A stretch of DNA of 64,000 bases, from NCBI GenBank assembly GCA_016712265.1, contig JADJRJ010000028.1, forward strand, positions 1,559,812-1,623,811, read 5' to 3'. The notes under the pieces are model-generated. The model saw only the letters and a list, made by a program, of their open reading frames with translations, did no database searches and was not told the DNA's origin. Below are positions 55,604 through 63,628 of the stretch, piece by piece (the stretch's first letter is position 1; every line of letters starts with the position of its first letter). Both the position numbers and the translations under genes were made by a program. This DNA comes from Gemmatimonadota bacterium (GTDB lineage: Bacteria > Gemmatimonadota > Gemmatimonadetes > Gemmatimonadales > Gemmatimonadaceae).

Positions 55604-55830
55604 TCGCCCCGATCGATCGAACGACACTTCGAGCTGGCCCTCGAACATGTCCACGATGTGTTCCCGCGTGACCAGGCGCACCGCCACGCGTTCGCCTGGG
55701 GCCCGTTCGGCGGGTGGGGGTTGTGTCACGGTGAGCGTGATGGGGCCGTCGACGGTCACGCGCTCTACGCCATCGGCGTCGAGCTGCGGCTTGCCAAGGA
55801 ACCGGCCTCCGCTGCCGAAGTCGACATCGG
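55604..55830 (-). pseudogene. Truncated copy of the 60732-61442 membrane protein gene
   Basis: On the minus strand this reads DFGSGGRFLGKPQLDADGVERV and PPPAERAPGERVAVRLVTREHIVDMFEGQLEVSFDRSG, closely matching the C-terminal half of the intact gene at 60732-61442. The gene ends (the final about 35 residues) and the N-terminal membrane part are missing, replaced by unrelated sequence. It directly follows repeat copy A, so it is part of the same chimeric rearrangement. Confidence 0.8.
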
Positions 55831-55957
55831 GCCGCCGCGCCCCCAGGGCCAGCACCGGTGGGCGGCCGGGCGACCGCAATTTGCTTCGCGTGGACCGTCC
55901 GGATCTGCGTTTACGCACCTTCGCCATCGTCCACCTCCACTATGAGGTGTTGCGACG

Positions 55958-56286
55958 ACCGATTGAATCCACCCAATACGCGGGCGGGGCGTACCAGGCG
56001 CTGCTGGCCCGGCATGGCGTGGTTCCGAGTATGAGCGGGGCCGGCAACTGCTGCGACAATGCCGTGGTGCAGAGCTTCTTCTCGACGCTGGAATTCGAGC
56101 TGCTCCGGCAGCAGCACTGGGCGACCCCGGGGCGGCCCGGGAGGGCGTGGGGCGGTATATCGAGCGGTGGTACAATCCGCGCCGCCAGGCATTCTACCTT
56201 GGGGTATCGCAGTCCGATGGAGACCGAAGCCGGTCCTTCAGGCCGCAGTAGCGCGGCTCAACCCAGTGTCCATCAAACTGGGGCAG
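55958..56286 (+). mobile_element. Remnant of an IS3-family insertion sequence (3' part of orfB)
   Basis: Frames around 55960-56230 give the end of an IS3 OrfB integrase: STQYAGGAYQALLARHGVVPSMSGAGN, CCDNAVVQSFFSTLEFELLRQQHW, then after a shift YIERWYNPRRQ and HSTLGYRSPME. The catalytic Glu of the usual ESFF is Gln and the HSD block is lost, so it is dead. Right after it, AGTGTCCATCAAACTGGGGC at 56265-56284 resembles an IS3 terminal inverted repeat. The left end is not seen. Confidence 0.75.
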
Positions 56287-56496
56287 CTAAGGTTGCCCCT
56301 TGGACGCTCCCACATCACACAGGGTTTGAACTGATCGGGTGCCGCAGGGGAAGCCTGCTTGGTGCCAAACTGAGGGCGCCAATGGTGTGTCGCTCCTCGT
56401 GCGCACGGCGTATACTCCAGTCATCTTCCCCTCGTAATGCCGATCGGATGGCGGTTGCTGCGGCGCGCCCGCTCGTCCTCGGCACTAGGCTCGCGC

Positions 56497-57630
56497 CTAC
56501 CGGGGCGGTGCCAGCTCCGCCATGCGCGACGTGTTCAACTCCGCCATGCGCGACGTGTTCAACTCCGCCATGCGCGACGTGTTCAACTCCGCCATGCGCG
56601 ACGTGTTCAACTCCGCCATGCGCGACGTGTTCAGCGGCGCCACGCGCGACGTGGTCAACGGCTGAAACGGCACCGTCGACGGCATCAGTGCGGGTGCGCG
56701 CGATGTCACGCCTGCGCGACCCAGCACGCGCAACTGCGGACTCAGCGTGCTGAGCAACACCGCGGGCACCATGCACGCAGCCAGGACCGTCCGCTCAACT
56801 CGGCCGACCGACGTGGACGGTGAGCCCCGGAGAATCCGCTCGATGCGCAGCGACACGGTGGCTGGTCTGGCCATCCCAACGGCCAACAGCGTTTTCGGCC
56901 GTCGACCGGCGAACTGCAGTAGCATCGCCGCATAGTCTACGGGTCTGCCAATCGCTGCAACCGCAGCGTCGTCACTCACATGCTCCGCGAGCAGAACGAT
57001 CTTCCGGAGCAGCAACCACGCGAACGGGTTAAACCAGAATACCGCCGCATACACCTGGGCGAGGAGCTGCCAGTAGAAGTCCTTCCGCACCAGATGCGAG
57101 ATCTCGTGGGTCAACACGCACGTGCGCGTATCGGCACTCCAACCGGGATAATCAACAGGAAGCAGGATGCCCGCGCCCGTTGCAACGGGCGTTGCGACCG
57201 CGTCGCTGCAGCGAACGCGGACGCCGACAGCGGAGAGCCTCGCGACCGGCGTCGCGGTACGCCATGCACGAGCAAGCGCGAACACACCGATGCCTACACG
57301 AAGAAGCAGCAGCCCGGCAACGCCAAGGTAGGCGATACCTGCTATGCGACCGTAGATGCCAAGATCGGTCGCAGCCGCTGTAGCTCGGCTTGCCAAGGAA
57401 GCGAATGTCGTGTCGGATGGCGCGCTCGCGAATGCACGCGCGGTCAGGACCACCACGATTGGCATCAGGACAGAGGCAGCCAGCACGCCAATCCACATGG
57501 TCCACGCATGCACGGAGCGCCGAACCTGTATCAGGCGCGAAACGCCCCATACGCCGAGGCCGAGTGCTGTGGCGCGAATCGCAGACTCAAGCACGAGTTG
57601 CACCATCGCGCCGTTCGTCATGCCGTTCAT
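56497..57630 (-). CDS. M56 family membrane peptidase (BlaR1-like) lacking a sensor domain
   Basis: 377 residues from ATG 57630, overlapping the blaI stop (ATGA). Four hydrophobic segments are spread over residues 1-110 and about 290-310. The zinc motif is HEISH in CVLTHEISHLVRKD, with the distal AEHVSDDAA ligand. This is the gluzincin-type domain of BlaR1/MecR1, which cleaves BlaI on signal. The penicillin-binding sensor domain of BlaR1 is missing; instead the C-terminus is five to six copies of an 8-residue repeat (NTSRMAEL) plus a short end. The repeats may be a disordered periplasmic or cytoplasmic tail. Inducer sensing is therefore unclear. Confidence 0.85.
   Translation of the reverse strand: MNGMTNGAMVQLVLESAIRATALGLGVWGVSRLIQVRRSVHAWTMWIGVLAASVLMPIVVVLTARAFASAPSDTTFASLASRATAAATDLGIYGRIAGIAYLGVAGLLLLRVGIGVFALARAWRTATPVARLSAVGVRVRCSDAVATPVATGAGILLPVDYPGWSADTRTCVLTHEISHLVRKDFYWQLLAQVYAAVFWFNPFAWLLLRKIVLLAEHVSDDAAVAAIGRPVDYAAMLLQFAGRRPKTLLAVGMARPATVSLRIERILRGSPSTSVGRVERTVLAACMVPAVLLSTLSPQLRVLGRAGVTSRAPALMPSTVPFQPLTTSRVAPLNTSRMAELNTSRMAELNTSRMAELNTSRMAELNTSRMAELAPPR
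56515..56658. repeat. 24-bp tandem repeat inside the M56 peptidase gene
   Basis: Six units of 24 bp in a row, five nearly perfect (56515-56634) and one degenerate (56635-56658). Each unit encodes NTSRMAEL on the minus strand. The length is a multiple of three, so the frame is kept. Variable copy number through slippage is expected. Confidence 0.9.
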
Positions 57631-58034
57631 GACGTCGCTCCTGGTCGCTTGTTCCTCGCCGCGTTGATCAACTCGGCCAGGCGATCGAGTTCGGCGGGCG
57701 GCAGTTGGTCTGAGTCGACAAACCCCACCAACAGATCGGGGACCGAGCCTTGGTACAGCCAATTGGCTAGATCTCGCACGCCGCGCCCCGCAACCTCCGC
57801 CGCCGGCGTCGCCGCCGAGAACACGAAGGTACGCCCTTCGGTGTCGTGCTTGACGTAGCCCTTCTCCTCCAGTCGACGAAGCACGGTGCGCACTGTCGAT
57901 TCCTTGAGGGGGCGATCCAGCCGCTCCCTCACGAGTTCGGCGGTGGACGGACCGTGCTGCCACAACATCTGCAGGACCTCGGTCTCAAGGTCTCCAAGTG
58001 TCGGGAGGGGCTCGCCGGCGGGTTGCGTGTTCAT
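57627..58034 (-). CDS. blaI: BlaI/MecI family transcriptional repressor
   Basis: 135 residues. Winged helix at the N-terminus: LGDLETEVLQMLWQHGPSTAELVRERL, then STVRTVLRRLEEKGYVKHD, the recognition region, and GRTFVFSA. The C-terminal dimerisation helices (DLLVGFVDSDQLPPAELDRLAELI) are present. In staphylococci BlaI represses bla genes until BlaR1 triggers its cleavage. Here it is followed by the M56 peptidase gene and is divergent from the beta-lactamase, the classic layout. Two matching palindromes lie in the spacer. Confidence 0.9.
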   Translation of the reverse strand: MNTQPAGEPLPTLGDLETEVLQMLWQHGPSTAELVRERLDRPLKESTVRTVLRRLEEKGYVKHDTEGRTFVFSAATPAAEVAGRGVRDLANWLYQGSVPDLLVGFVDSDQLPPAELDRLAELINAARNKRPGATS

Positions 58035-58037
58035 ATT

Positions 58038-58052
58038 GCTACCATTTGTAGC
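58038..58052. promoter_or_regulatory. Candidate BlaI operator 1
   Basis: GCTACCATTTGTAGC is a perfect 5-bp inverted repeat with a 5-nt centre, 3 bp upstream of the blaI start codon. It matches the form GYTAC-N5-GTAGC seen again at 58137-58151, so it probably binds BlaI for autorepression. Confidence 0.65.
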
Positions 58053-58136
58053 ACTTAGACGACGACCGCGTCAAGCCGTCGCCCATTCGAACGGGCGACG
58101 TAGGAGGTGGGGGGCTGGACAGCGATCGATCAGAAT

Positions 58137-58151
58137 GTTACCGTCGGTAGC
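58137..58151. promoter_or_regulatory. Candidate BlaI operator 2
   Basis: GTTACCGTCGGTAGC fits the same GYTAC-N5-GTAGC pattern as operator 1, with one mismatch in the palindrome. It lies 57 bp before the beta-lactamase start and is placed to control the divergent promoter. Confidence 0.65.
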
Positions 58152-58208
58152 AGTACAAAGGGTAACACTCGCTCTTCACGGCCGTTGGCCCACTCTCTCG
58201 AGACACTG

Positions 58209-59590
58209 ATGCCCAACCTCTTGCGGTCTGCACGGGCGCCCATGTTCGCATCATGCCTGTTGGCGGCTTTGCCTGGCGCGTCCGCGGCCCAGGCACCCGA
58301 CTATCGGGCGCGGTTGGACAGTCTGTTTGACATCCTCGGGACGAGTCAGCGCGTGATGGGCACGGTCACGATTCGCAAAGGCGAGCGCGTGTGGTATCAG
58401 CGAAGCGTCGGCTACCGCGATAGTGCGGCCGCAGGCTGGGTGCCGGCCGATAGCGCCACCATGTACCGCGTGGGCTCTATCGCGAAGCCATTCACGGCGG
58501 TGATGATCTACCAGCTGATTGATGAACGAAAACTCACGCTCGACACCAAGTTGTCCCGGTTCTTTCCGCGGCTCCCGAACGCCGACTCGATCACCATTCG
58601 CGATCTGTTGGGTCATACCAGCGGCGTGCCCGACTTCACGCAGGGTATGGACGGCATCGTGCCCATCACGCGCGATTCGATCCTGAAACGCATCGCCAGC
58701 ATGCCAACGCAGTTTCGCGTGGGCACGCAACGGCGATACAGCAACTCCAACTTCGTGTTGCTCGGCTACATCGTGGAGTCTATCACGTCATCGTCGTACG
58801 CCGAGCAATTGCAGCGTCGCATTGTCCGCCGAGCCGGATTGCGCCGCACGCGTTATGGCGGCGCGGTCGATCCCATGAAGAACGAATCGCGCGCCTACTA
58901 CTTCGCCGATAACCACTGGCAGCGCCAGCCTGATGACGCGATCGAAAACAGCGGTGGCGCCGGCGGCGTCGTGTCGACAACCAGTGATCTCACGCGCTTC
59001 CTCGCGGCGCTGTTCCGTGGACGCTTGATCTCCGCGTCGTCGCGGTCTGAGCTCACGCACGGCTTTGTCGGGGGACTCGCGACGCTGGCAAAGGTCTTGG
59101 TCCGTTCACCATTCCTGGCGCCAACAAATCCGGGCATGCGCACAATGGATCGATTGGTGCGCACACCGCACTCATGGGATATGTGCCCGACGACTCCCTC
59201 TCGCTCGCGTTGACCATCAACGGCCACAACTATCCAATCGACCGCGTCTTCTTTCAGGTATGGGACATTCTCTACGGCACGGCGGAGCCGCTGCCATCGT
59301 TTATGCCCGCAGCACTCCCCGACTCGGCCGCGACCGCGTTCGCGGGTGACTATGCGGCACCCGAGTACGGCCTCACGATCACCATTCGACGCAATGGCGC
59401 GGCACTTGAAGGGCAGGCCGTAGGGCAAGATCCTTTTCCGCTCACGTACGTGGGCAACCGCCGCTTTCTGTCCGTCCCATCTGGCATCATGGTCGAATTC
59501 GCAGAGCCAGTGACTGGCGTGTCGCCGCGATTCACGCTGTTCCAGCAGAAGCTGGCCATTCCGTTGAGACGCGGGGCGACGACGCCGTAG
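58209..59590 (+). pseudogene. Serine beta-lactamase/class C-like hydrolase gene, frameshifted near its end
   Basis: ATG 58209 begins a signal peptide (MFASCLLAALPGASA). The SxxK motif is Ser90-I-A-Lys93 (YRVGSIAKPF), the YxN motif is Tyr177-Ser-Asn179 and GLGPFTIPGANKSGHAHNG gives the third HNG motif. The last lies in another frame: a shift near 59075-59085, in a GGGGGA run, is needed. The second frame then continues through MGYVPDDSLSLALTING and FQVWDIL to the stop at 59588. Joined length about 460 residues fits the beta-lactamase/PBP4*-like family. It is divergent from blaI and likely regulated by it. One missing or extra base disrupts the gene as given. Confidence 0.82.
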
Positions 59591-59600
59591 GGGACCATGC

Positions 59601-59638
59601 GGGGAGGGCACGCGCGCTGGGGCGCGCTAACGCCCTCC
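59601..59638 (+). terminator. Terminator hairpin after the beta-lactamase
   Basis: GGGAGGGC (59601-59608) pairs with GCCCTCCC (59631-59638). The interior GCGCGC...GCGCGC can pair too. It lies 10 bp after the stop and is followed by TC rather than a clear T-run. Confidence 0.6.
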
Positions 59639-59760
59639 CTCACGGACAATGGCGAACGCGCGTCGCGTGCACTATCGATAGGGCATGGCCTTTCCCGACA
59701 ACTCTACGTTTCGCATCGAGCACGGAATGTTGGGGAGTGTGCGCGGCGCGAACGTCCCCG

Positions 59761-60242
59761 CGTGACGCGGGCCATGAAGGGTGAACCTCCTGCCGACTGC
59801 GCTCTCCAATCGGGCGGCGCAGCCGCGGCAGCTCTACTGGCGCACCCGTGCCGGGGGTGACGCAGCAGGCCGTGCGAGACGGCGACTGGAAGTTGCTCGT
59901 GGACGGACCGTCGGCGCTGTTGTTCAATGTGCGGGAGGATCCGGGAGAGGCCCGGGACCTGGCGGCGCAGCGTCCGGAGGTGGCGCGTCGGCTCGCGCGA
60001 TTGCTCCGTGATTGGAACGCGTCCGTCGATGCCGACGCGGGGGCGGAGCGATAGGGGCGGTACGTGGCCTAAGCTTTGAATGCCCGGTGCCGTGCTCCCT
60101 GGTGGCGCGTGGCGTCGCCGCGATGCAGCTTACGGTGACGTTTCTGCCTCGGTTGAGAATGTCCGGGTTGCCCTCGGCGACGACTCCTGCACCCAGGGGC
60201 GAACCACGGGAGAGCGTGCGCCTGAAAAGGCGCACGCTCGTT
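59761..60242 (+). repeat. 480-bp direct repeat, copy B
   Basis: The sulfatase C-terminal part, its downstream spacer and terminator are repeated here with about 4.6 kb between copies. The five-G run that disrupts the reading frame (59853-59857) is shared with copy A (55210-55214). The N-terminal two thirds of the gene are absent, so it is an inactive fragment. Confidence 0.85.
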
Positions 60243-60243
60243 C
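60212..60243 (+). terminator. Terminator hairpin in repeat copy B
   Basis: The same GAGCGTGCGCC / GGCGCACGCTC stem as at 55569-55596, here at 60212-60222 and 60229-60239, followed by GTTC. Confidence 0.65.
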
Positions 60244-60250
60244 AGCGGGT

Positions 60251-60502
60251 CTAGTGTTTCAGATCGCGATGTCGCCGAGAGTCACGACCGTAGCTGTCGG
60301 AGTCCCGGATCGTGCCATCGGGCCGATGGATCACGACCTCGACGCGACGGCGGCGTGCCGCGCGGACGGCGATCGCGATCGCCTCGGTTTGCGTGCGGGG
60401 GCATTCGACAAGTCGCTTGCCGCGCGCCACGCGAGGGACAAAGGCGGAGCAGCCACCGGAGGGAACGACATGGATGTTGCGCTTGCGACGGCGGGTTGCC
60501 AT
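60251..60502 (-). CDS. DUF2188-like small protein
   Basis: 83 residues. After a basic start, NIHVVPSGG begins the domain and QTEAIAIAVRAARRRRVEVVIHRPDGTIRDSDSYGRD ends it, the T-Q-x-E-A-I and VVIH-x-x-DG-x-I-R-x-x-DSYG pattern of DUF2188. Function unknown; such proteins are small and often found near mobile or stress genes. It lies immediately after repeat copy B, convergent with it. Assignment from motif only. Confidence 0.72.
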   Translation of the reverse strand: MATRRRKRNIHVVPSGGCSAFVPRVARGKRLVECPRTQTEAIAIAVRAARRRRVEVVIHRPDGTIRDSDSYGRDSRRHRDLKH

Positions 60503-60731
60503 GGGGCGATGGGAAGAAGGTGGTCACGCTCGAATCCGAGCGCACGATGCGCGAGGCGGGTCCGAGGTAGAGCGAGGGTGTGTCCTGAAGTACGCCGTGG
60601 CGCGTCCGTCACGACGTGAGGCAGGACTGGTGGCCATGGGAGGGATCATCCGGGGCGGAAATCGCACGCGACGGATGGTCGTCACCTCGCATGGCGAGGG
60701 TGCAGCATGGAGCTGGCGGTTCTTCTCCGGG

Positions 60732-61442
60732 CTACGGCGAGGTCAGCTTGAGGGGGCGCAGTCGTTCCGGCCCCTCGGTTCTGAGTCGATAGTTGGCCTT
60801 GCCGGGTGACAAGAGCGTGAGGATCTCTTGCCCCGATCGATCGAACGACACGGCGAGCTGGCCCTCGAACATGTCCACGATGTGTTCCCGCGTGACCAGG
60901 CGCAGCGCCACGCGTTCACCTGGGGCCCGCTCGGCTGGTGGGGGTTGTGTCACGGTGAGCGTGATGGGGCCGACGACGGTCACGCGCTCCACGCCATCGG
61001 CGTCGTGCTGCGCCTTGCCCAAGGCCCGGCCTCCGCTGCTAAAGTCGAATTCGACCCGTGGGGAACGGGTGTAGGTGGGGCGTAGGACGTCATGGCGGGG
61101 ATCCTCGTTGAGATAGAGGACGACACTGCCGGCGCAGGTGGCGAAGATGGCGGCCACGCCAACACGACCGACCACGCGCACGAGGAGGTTGAGGCGCGGC
61201 CGAGCCGGCGGGCCGATCGGCCGGGCCGGCGTCGTGGCCAGGGAGTTCGCGATGGCGCGTTCCAATGAGGTGACCGCATCGGGAGCGACGAGGTCGACCG
61301 GGCGTGGTCGCACCCGTCCCGCGAGGAAGTGTCCGAGGGTATCCAGCTCCCCATCCTCCGGATGCGCCGCATGAAAGGCACGCTCCTCAGCAAGTTCCGC
61401 CTCGGAATACGGCGGACCGAAGTGATCGCGCGGCCGGGTCAC
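60732..61442 (-). CDS. Single-pass membrane protein of an ECF sigma operon, anti-sigma-like
   Basis: 236 residues. N-terminus GPPYSEAELAEERAFHAAH, then a helical cytoplasmic part, one transmembrane helix (VVGRVGVAAIFATCAGSVVLYL) near residue 100, and a C-terminal beta domain (VERVTVVGPITLTVTQPP, HIVDMFEGQLAVSFDRSG) that resembles FecR-type periplasmic domains. Its N-terminus resembles that of the upstream gene (61462-61962). Layout fits a transmembrane anti-sigma factor or partner of one. A truncated copy of the C-terminal part lies at 55604-55830. Confidence 0.65.
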   Translation of the reverse strand: MTRPRDHFGPPYSEAELAEERAFHAAHPEDGELDTLGHFLAGRVRPRPVDLVAPDAVTSLERAIANSLATTPARPIGPPARPRLNLLVRVVGRVGVAAIFATCAGSVVLYLNEDPRHDVLRPTYTRSPRVEFDFSSGGRALGKAQHDADGVERVTVVGPITLTVTQPPPAERAPGERVALRLVTREHIVDMFEGQLAVSFDRSGQEILTLLSPGKANYRLRTEGPERLRPLKLTSP

Positions 61443-61461
61443 CTTGGCATTCCTGGTCGCT

Positions 61462-61962
61462 TCAACGGACTGGACGTGGCGTCGACGCCGGGACCGGGCG
61501 TTGATTCGCCGTATCGGGACCGAGCCATCGGGATCGGTTGAGCACGAGCATGATGGGGATCGCCATCAGGAGGCCGAACATGAGGAGCCACCGCCAGAGC
61601 ATGCCCCGGACGACGCGCCGGCGCCGTGCGAGTTCCTCCGGGGGCGGACCTCCGGCACCCCCAGCGAGTCCTCCCGCGATTGCCCGCTCCAGACTCAACA
61701 CATCGTTCCTGGAAATGTCGTCGACACGCCGCGGCCGAAGTTCGCGGAGCGCAAGGAGCGGGGCGGCCCACGCCCGATACTGGTCGTCTTCTTCGACGCG
61801 CCGCTCGACGTCTGCCTGATGCCAATCCGGGAGGCGACCGGCGATGAACTCGGCGAGTTCCACGTCCTGGGGCGTGAGGTTGAAGGTGCCTTCGGCGATC
61901 AGCTCTTCGGCCACTTCCTCGTCCGAGTAAGGCGGGCCAAGCGGTCGGCGCTCGCGGCTCAT
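61462..61962 (-). CDS. Small membrane protein, probable anti-sigma component
   Basis: 166 residues. It starts MSRERRPLGPPYSDEEVAEE, the same opening as the next gene, then TPQDVELAEFIAGRLPDWHQADVERRVEEDDQYRAW, reminiscent of RskA/anti-sigma N-terminal helices. One transmembrane helix (MLWRWLLMFGLLMAIPIMLVL) lies near residue 125 and a short Pro-rich tail follows. Its start overlaps the stop of the upstream sigma gene (TCATGA on the minus strand). Function is inferred from context. Confidence 0.6.
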   Translation of the reverse strand: MSRERRPLGPPYSDEEVAEELIAEGTFNLTPQDVELAEFIAGRLPDWHQADVERRVEEDDQYRAWAAPLLALRELRPRRVDDISRNDVLSLERAIAGGLAGGAGGPPPEELARRRRVVRGMLWRWLLMFGLLMAIPIMLVLNRSRWLGPDTANQRPVPASTPRPVR

Positions 61963-62580
61963 GAGGGGTATGGCTCGTTGAGGTCACCGGGCTCGACGCC
62001 GGCCGCGCTGAGTGCGTCGCGGAGGCGGGCGCAGGCCTTGGCGTAGTTGGAACGGGCCGCGGCGGGGAGATGCCCAGAAATGCGCCGATGGCGTCATACC
62101 CGACGGCGTGGTCGTAGGCGAGCAAGAAGGTCTCCGCGATACGGGGCGGCAACGCGGCGAGGGCTTGTTCGACGGTTTGAAGCACCTCTCGCTTCTGCGA
62201 GGGCAACGCCGCACTTACCTGTCGCCGCAGGGCCTCTGTCGGGCCAGTGATGAGCACCTCGCGGATGGTGCGTCGCCGCTGTCGCCTCTGCTGCGCCTGC
62301 GCGGCGTCCCGCACGAACAGGTACAGCATTCCCAGTTGCCGCTCCGGTTCCGTGGGCGCCGCGGGTTCGGTCAGGCGTTTCATGAGGCGGAGCACCGCGG
62401 AGTGCACCACGTCCTCCGCGTGAGGAGGGTCGACCAGGGGAGCGCGCGAAACTCAGCAGGCTGCGGTACTCGTCTCTCCAGAGGTTGGAGAGATGGTGGA
62501 AGGGGCGGAGTCCATCGCGACAGATCGTCGGGCTCCGGCCCGGAGGGGAGCGCGTCAGGCGGCGGGATGAGGTCGGTCAT
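61959..62580 (-). pseudogene. ECF sigma factor gene in several frames
   Basis: On the minus strand, ATG 62580 opens MTDLIPPPDALPSG, then the frame must change to DGLRPFHHLSNLWRDEYRSLLSFARS (region 2), then again near 62415 to HAEDVVHSAVLRLMKRL, and PQAL-type region 4 (TVEQALAALPPRIAETFLLAYDHAVGYDAIGAFLGIS). Near 62070 a last shift gives AAARSNYAKACARLRDAL and a stop at 61959. Region 2 and 4 motifs are recognisable, so the family is clear. Three indels in 620 bp is striking. The two downstream membrane proteins would have been its regulators. Confidence 0.72.
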
Positions 62581-62877
62581 GACGTTGAAAGTGAGCGCGG
62601 CGCAGGGCACGCGCGTTCGAAGGGGGGCTCACCAAGTAAACGGTCACGAGTGGTCGAAACGCGTCTTGCGTGTCTTCGAGAGCCCTTGGCACGGGGAGAT
62701 CCCTTCGGACCTCGATATCACGTTACCTCAAGCGGGACAACGAGTTGGAGCGCGACGGACGCCGGACCCCGGTCGATTCCGGGGAACCGATGTTCTGGCG
62801 GGATGGCGGTTACCCTCCGGTGTCGTGGCGCTACAGCTTACGGTCCCCGTCGAGGCGCCGATAGGGACCGTTTACTC
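62581..62877. other. Spacer between the ECF sigma gene and the upstream protein gene
   Basis: About 300 bp. It probably holds the promoter of the sigma operon. No strong promoter motif or RNA element was recognised. Confidence 0.4.
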
Positions 62878-63628
62878 TCACGCCGCCTGTTCCTGGGGTG
62901 GTGCTGCGGACGGCTGGCCCCCGTCGTTGAGCTGCTGGGTGGAGCGGGCGGGGGACTGGACAGTGTCCCTGAAGCGGGGGCCTGAGGGAGCGGGGGGCCC
63001 CAGTCGGGCGAAGCGGGAGACCGCCCGCCAGGCCGCGAGTCGCGTCGGCGTCGCCGAGAGTCGCGGCGCGACCATCGCATCGAGCATGCGCACCACCTCG
63101 CGGCCCACCTGGTACTCCCGGTGGAGTCCCGCCGTCGAGGCCGCACGCCGCCCGATGTCCGCCGAACGCGCATCGAGCCGCGCTCGGAGGTCCGCCGTCG
63201 CCCGGACCATCCGCTCGACGAAGTCGTCGGGCAGCCCGAAGTCAATGAAGGCGGACTTCTGCGCCGTGGCGATCTGCACCATGGCCTCTGCCGCCGCCAG
63301 TGTGCCGGCGTAGTCGCGCGCGGCGGTGGGGCTGAGGGCCGCGAGGAGCGCCGCGTCCTGCGGAAAGAGGACGCGGGCGGCATGCGTGAGCGGGCGCATG
63401 TACTGCTGCCGGAGCGCGGCGACCTGCGCCCGGGAGACCTCGGTCGACGCCTTGACGCCGCGGAACCGTGCGTCCCGGATCGGCCGCGTGGGCCTCGAGG
63501 CGTTCGATCACGGCGTCGAGGTGGGCGACCACCTTCTCGATGGAGCCGAACCCGCTTCCGGCGGGTTGTCTGAGGAAGTCGCGGACGCGACGGAAGACGA
63601 AGACGGACTGCTTGTGCCTGGACAACAT
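62878..63628 (-). pseudogene. Helical protein of unknown function, frameshifted
   Basis: ATG at 63628 starts MLSRHKQSVFVFRRVRDFLRQPAGSG and continues with EKVVAHLDAVIERLEAHA. Near 63465-63475 the frame must change to STEVSRAQVAALRQQYMRPLTHAARVLFPQDAALLAAL and IDFGLPDDFVERMVRATADLRARLDARSADIGRR. The C-terminus is Pro/Ala-rich. The mostly alpha-helical pattern recalls hypothetical proteins common in Gemmatimonadota and related soil bacteria; no function is known. One indel splits it. Confidence 0.6.

Noticed and set aside
56515..56658. Tandem repeats as a CRISPR array
   Set aside because: Units are contiguous with no spacers, and they keep the M56 reading frame.
55437..56753. 438-codon plus-strand open frame
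   Set aside because: A mosaic of non-coding repeat, antisense sequence, IS3 remnant and the antisense of the 24-bp repeats; not one protein.
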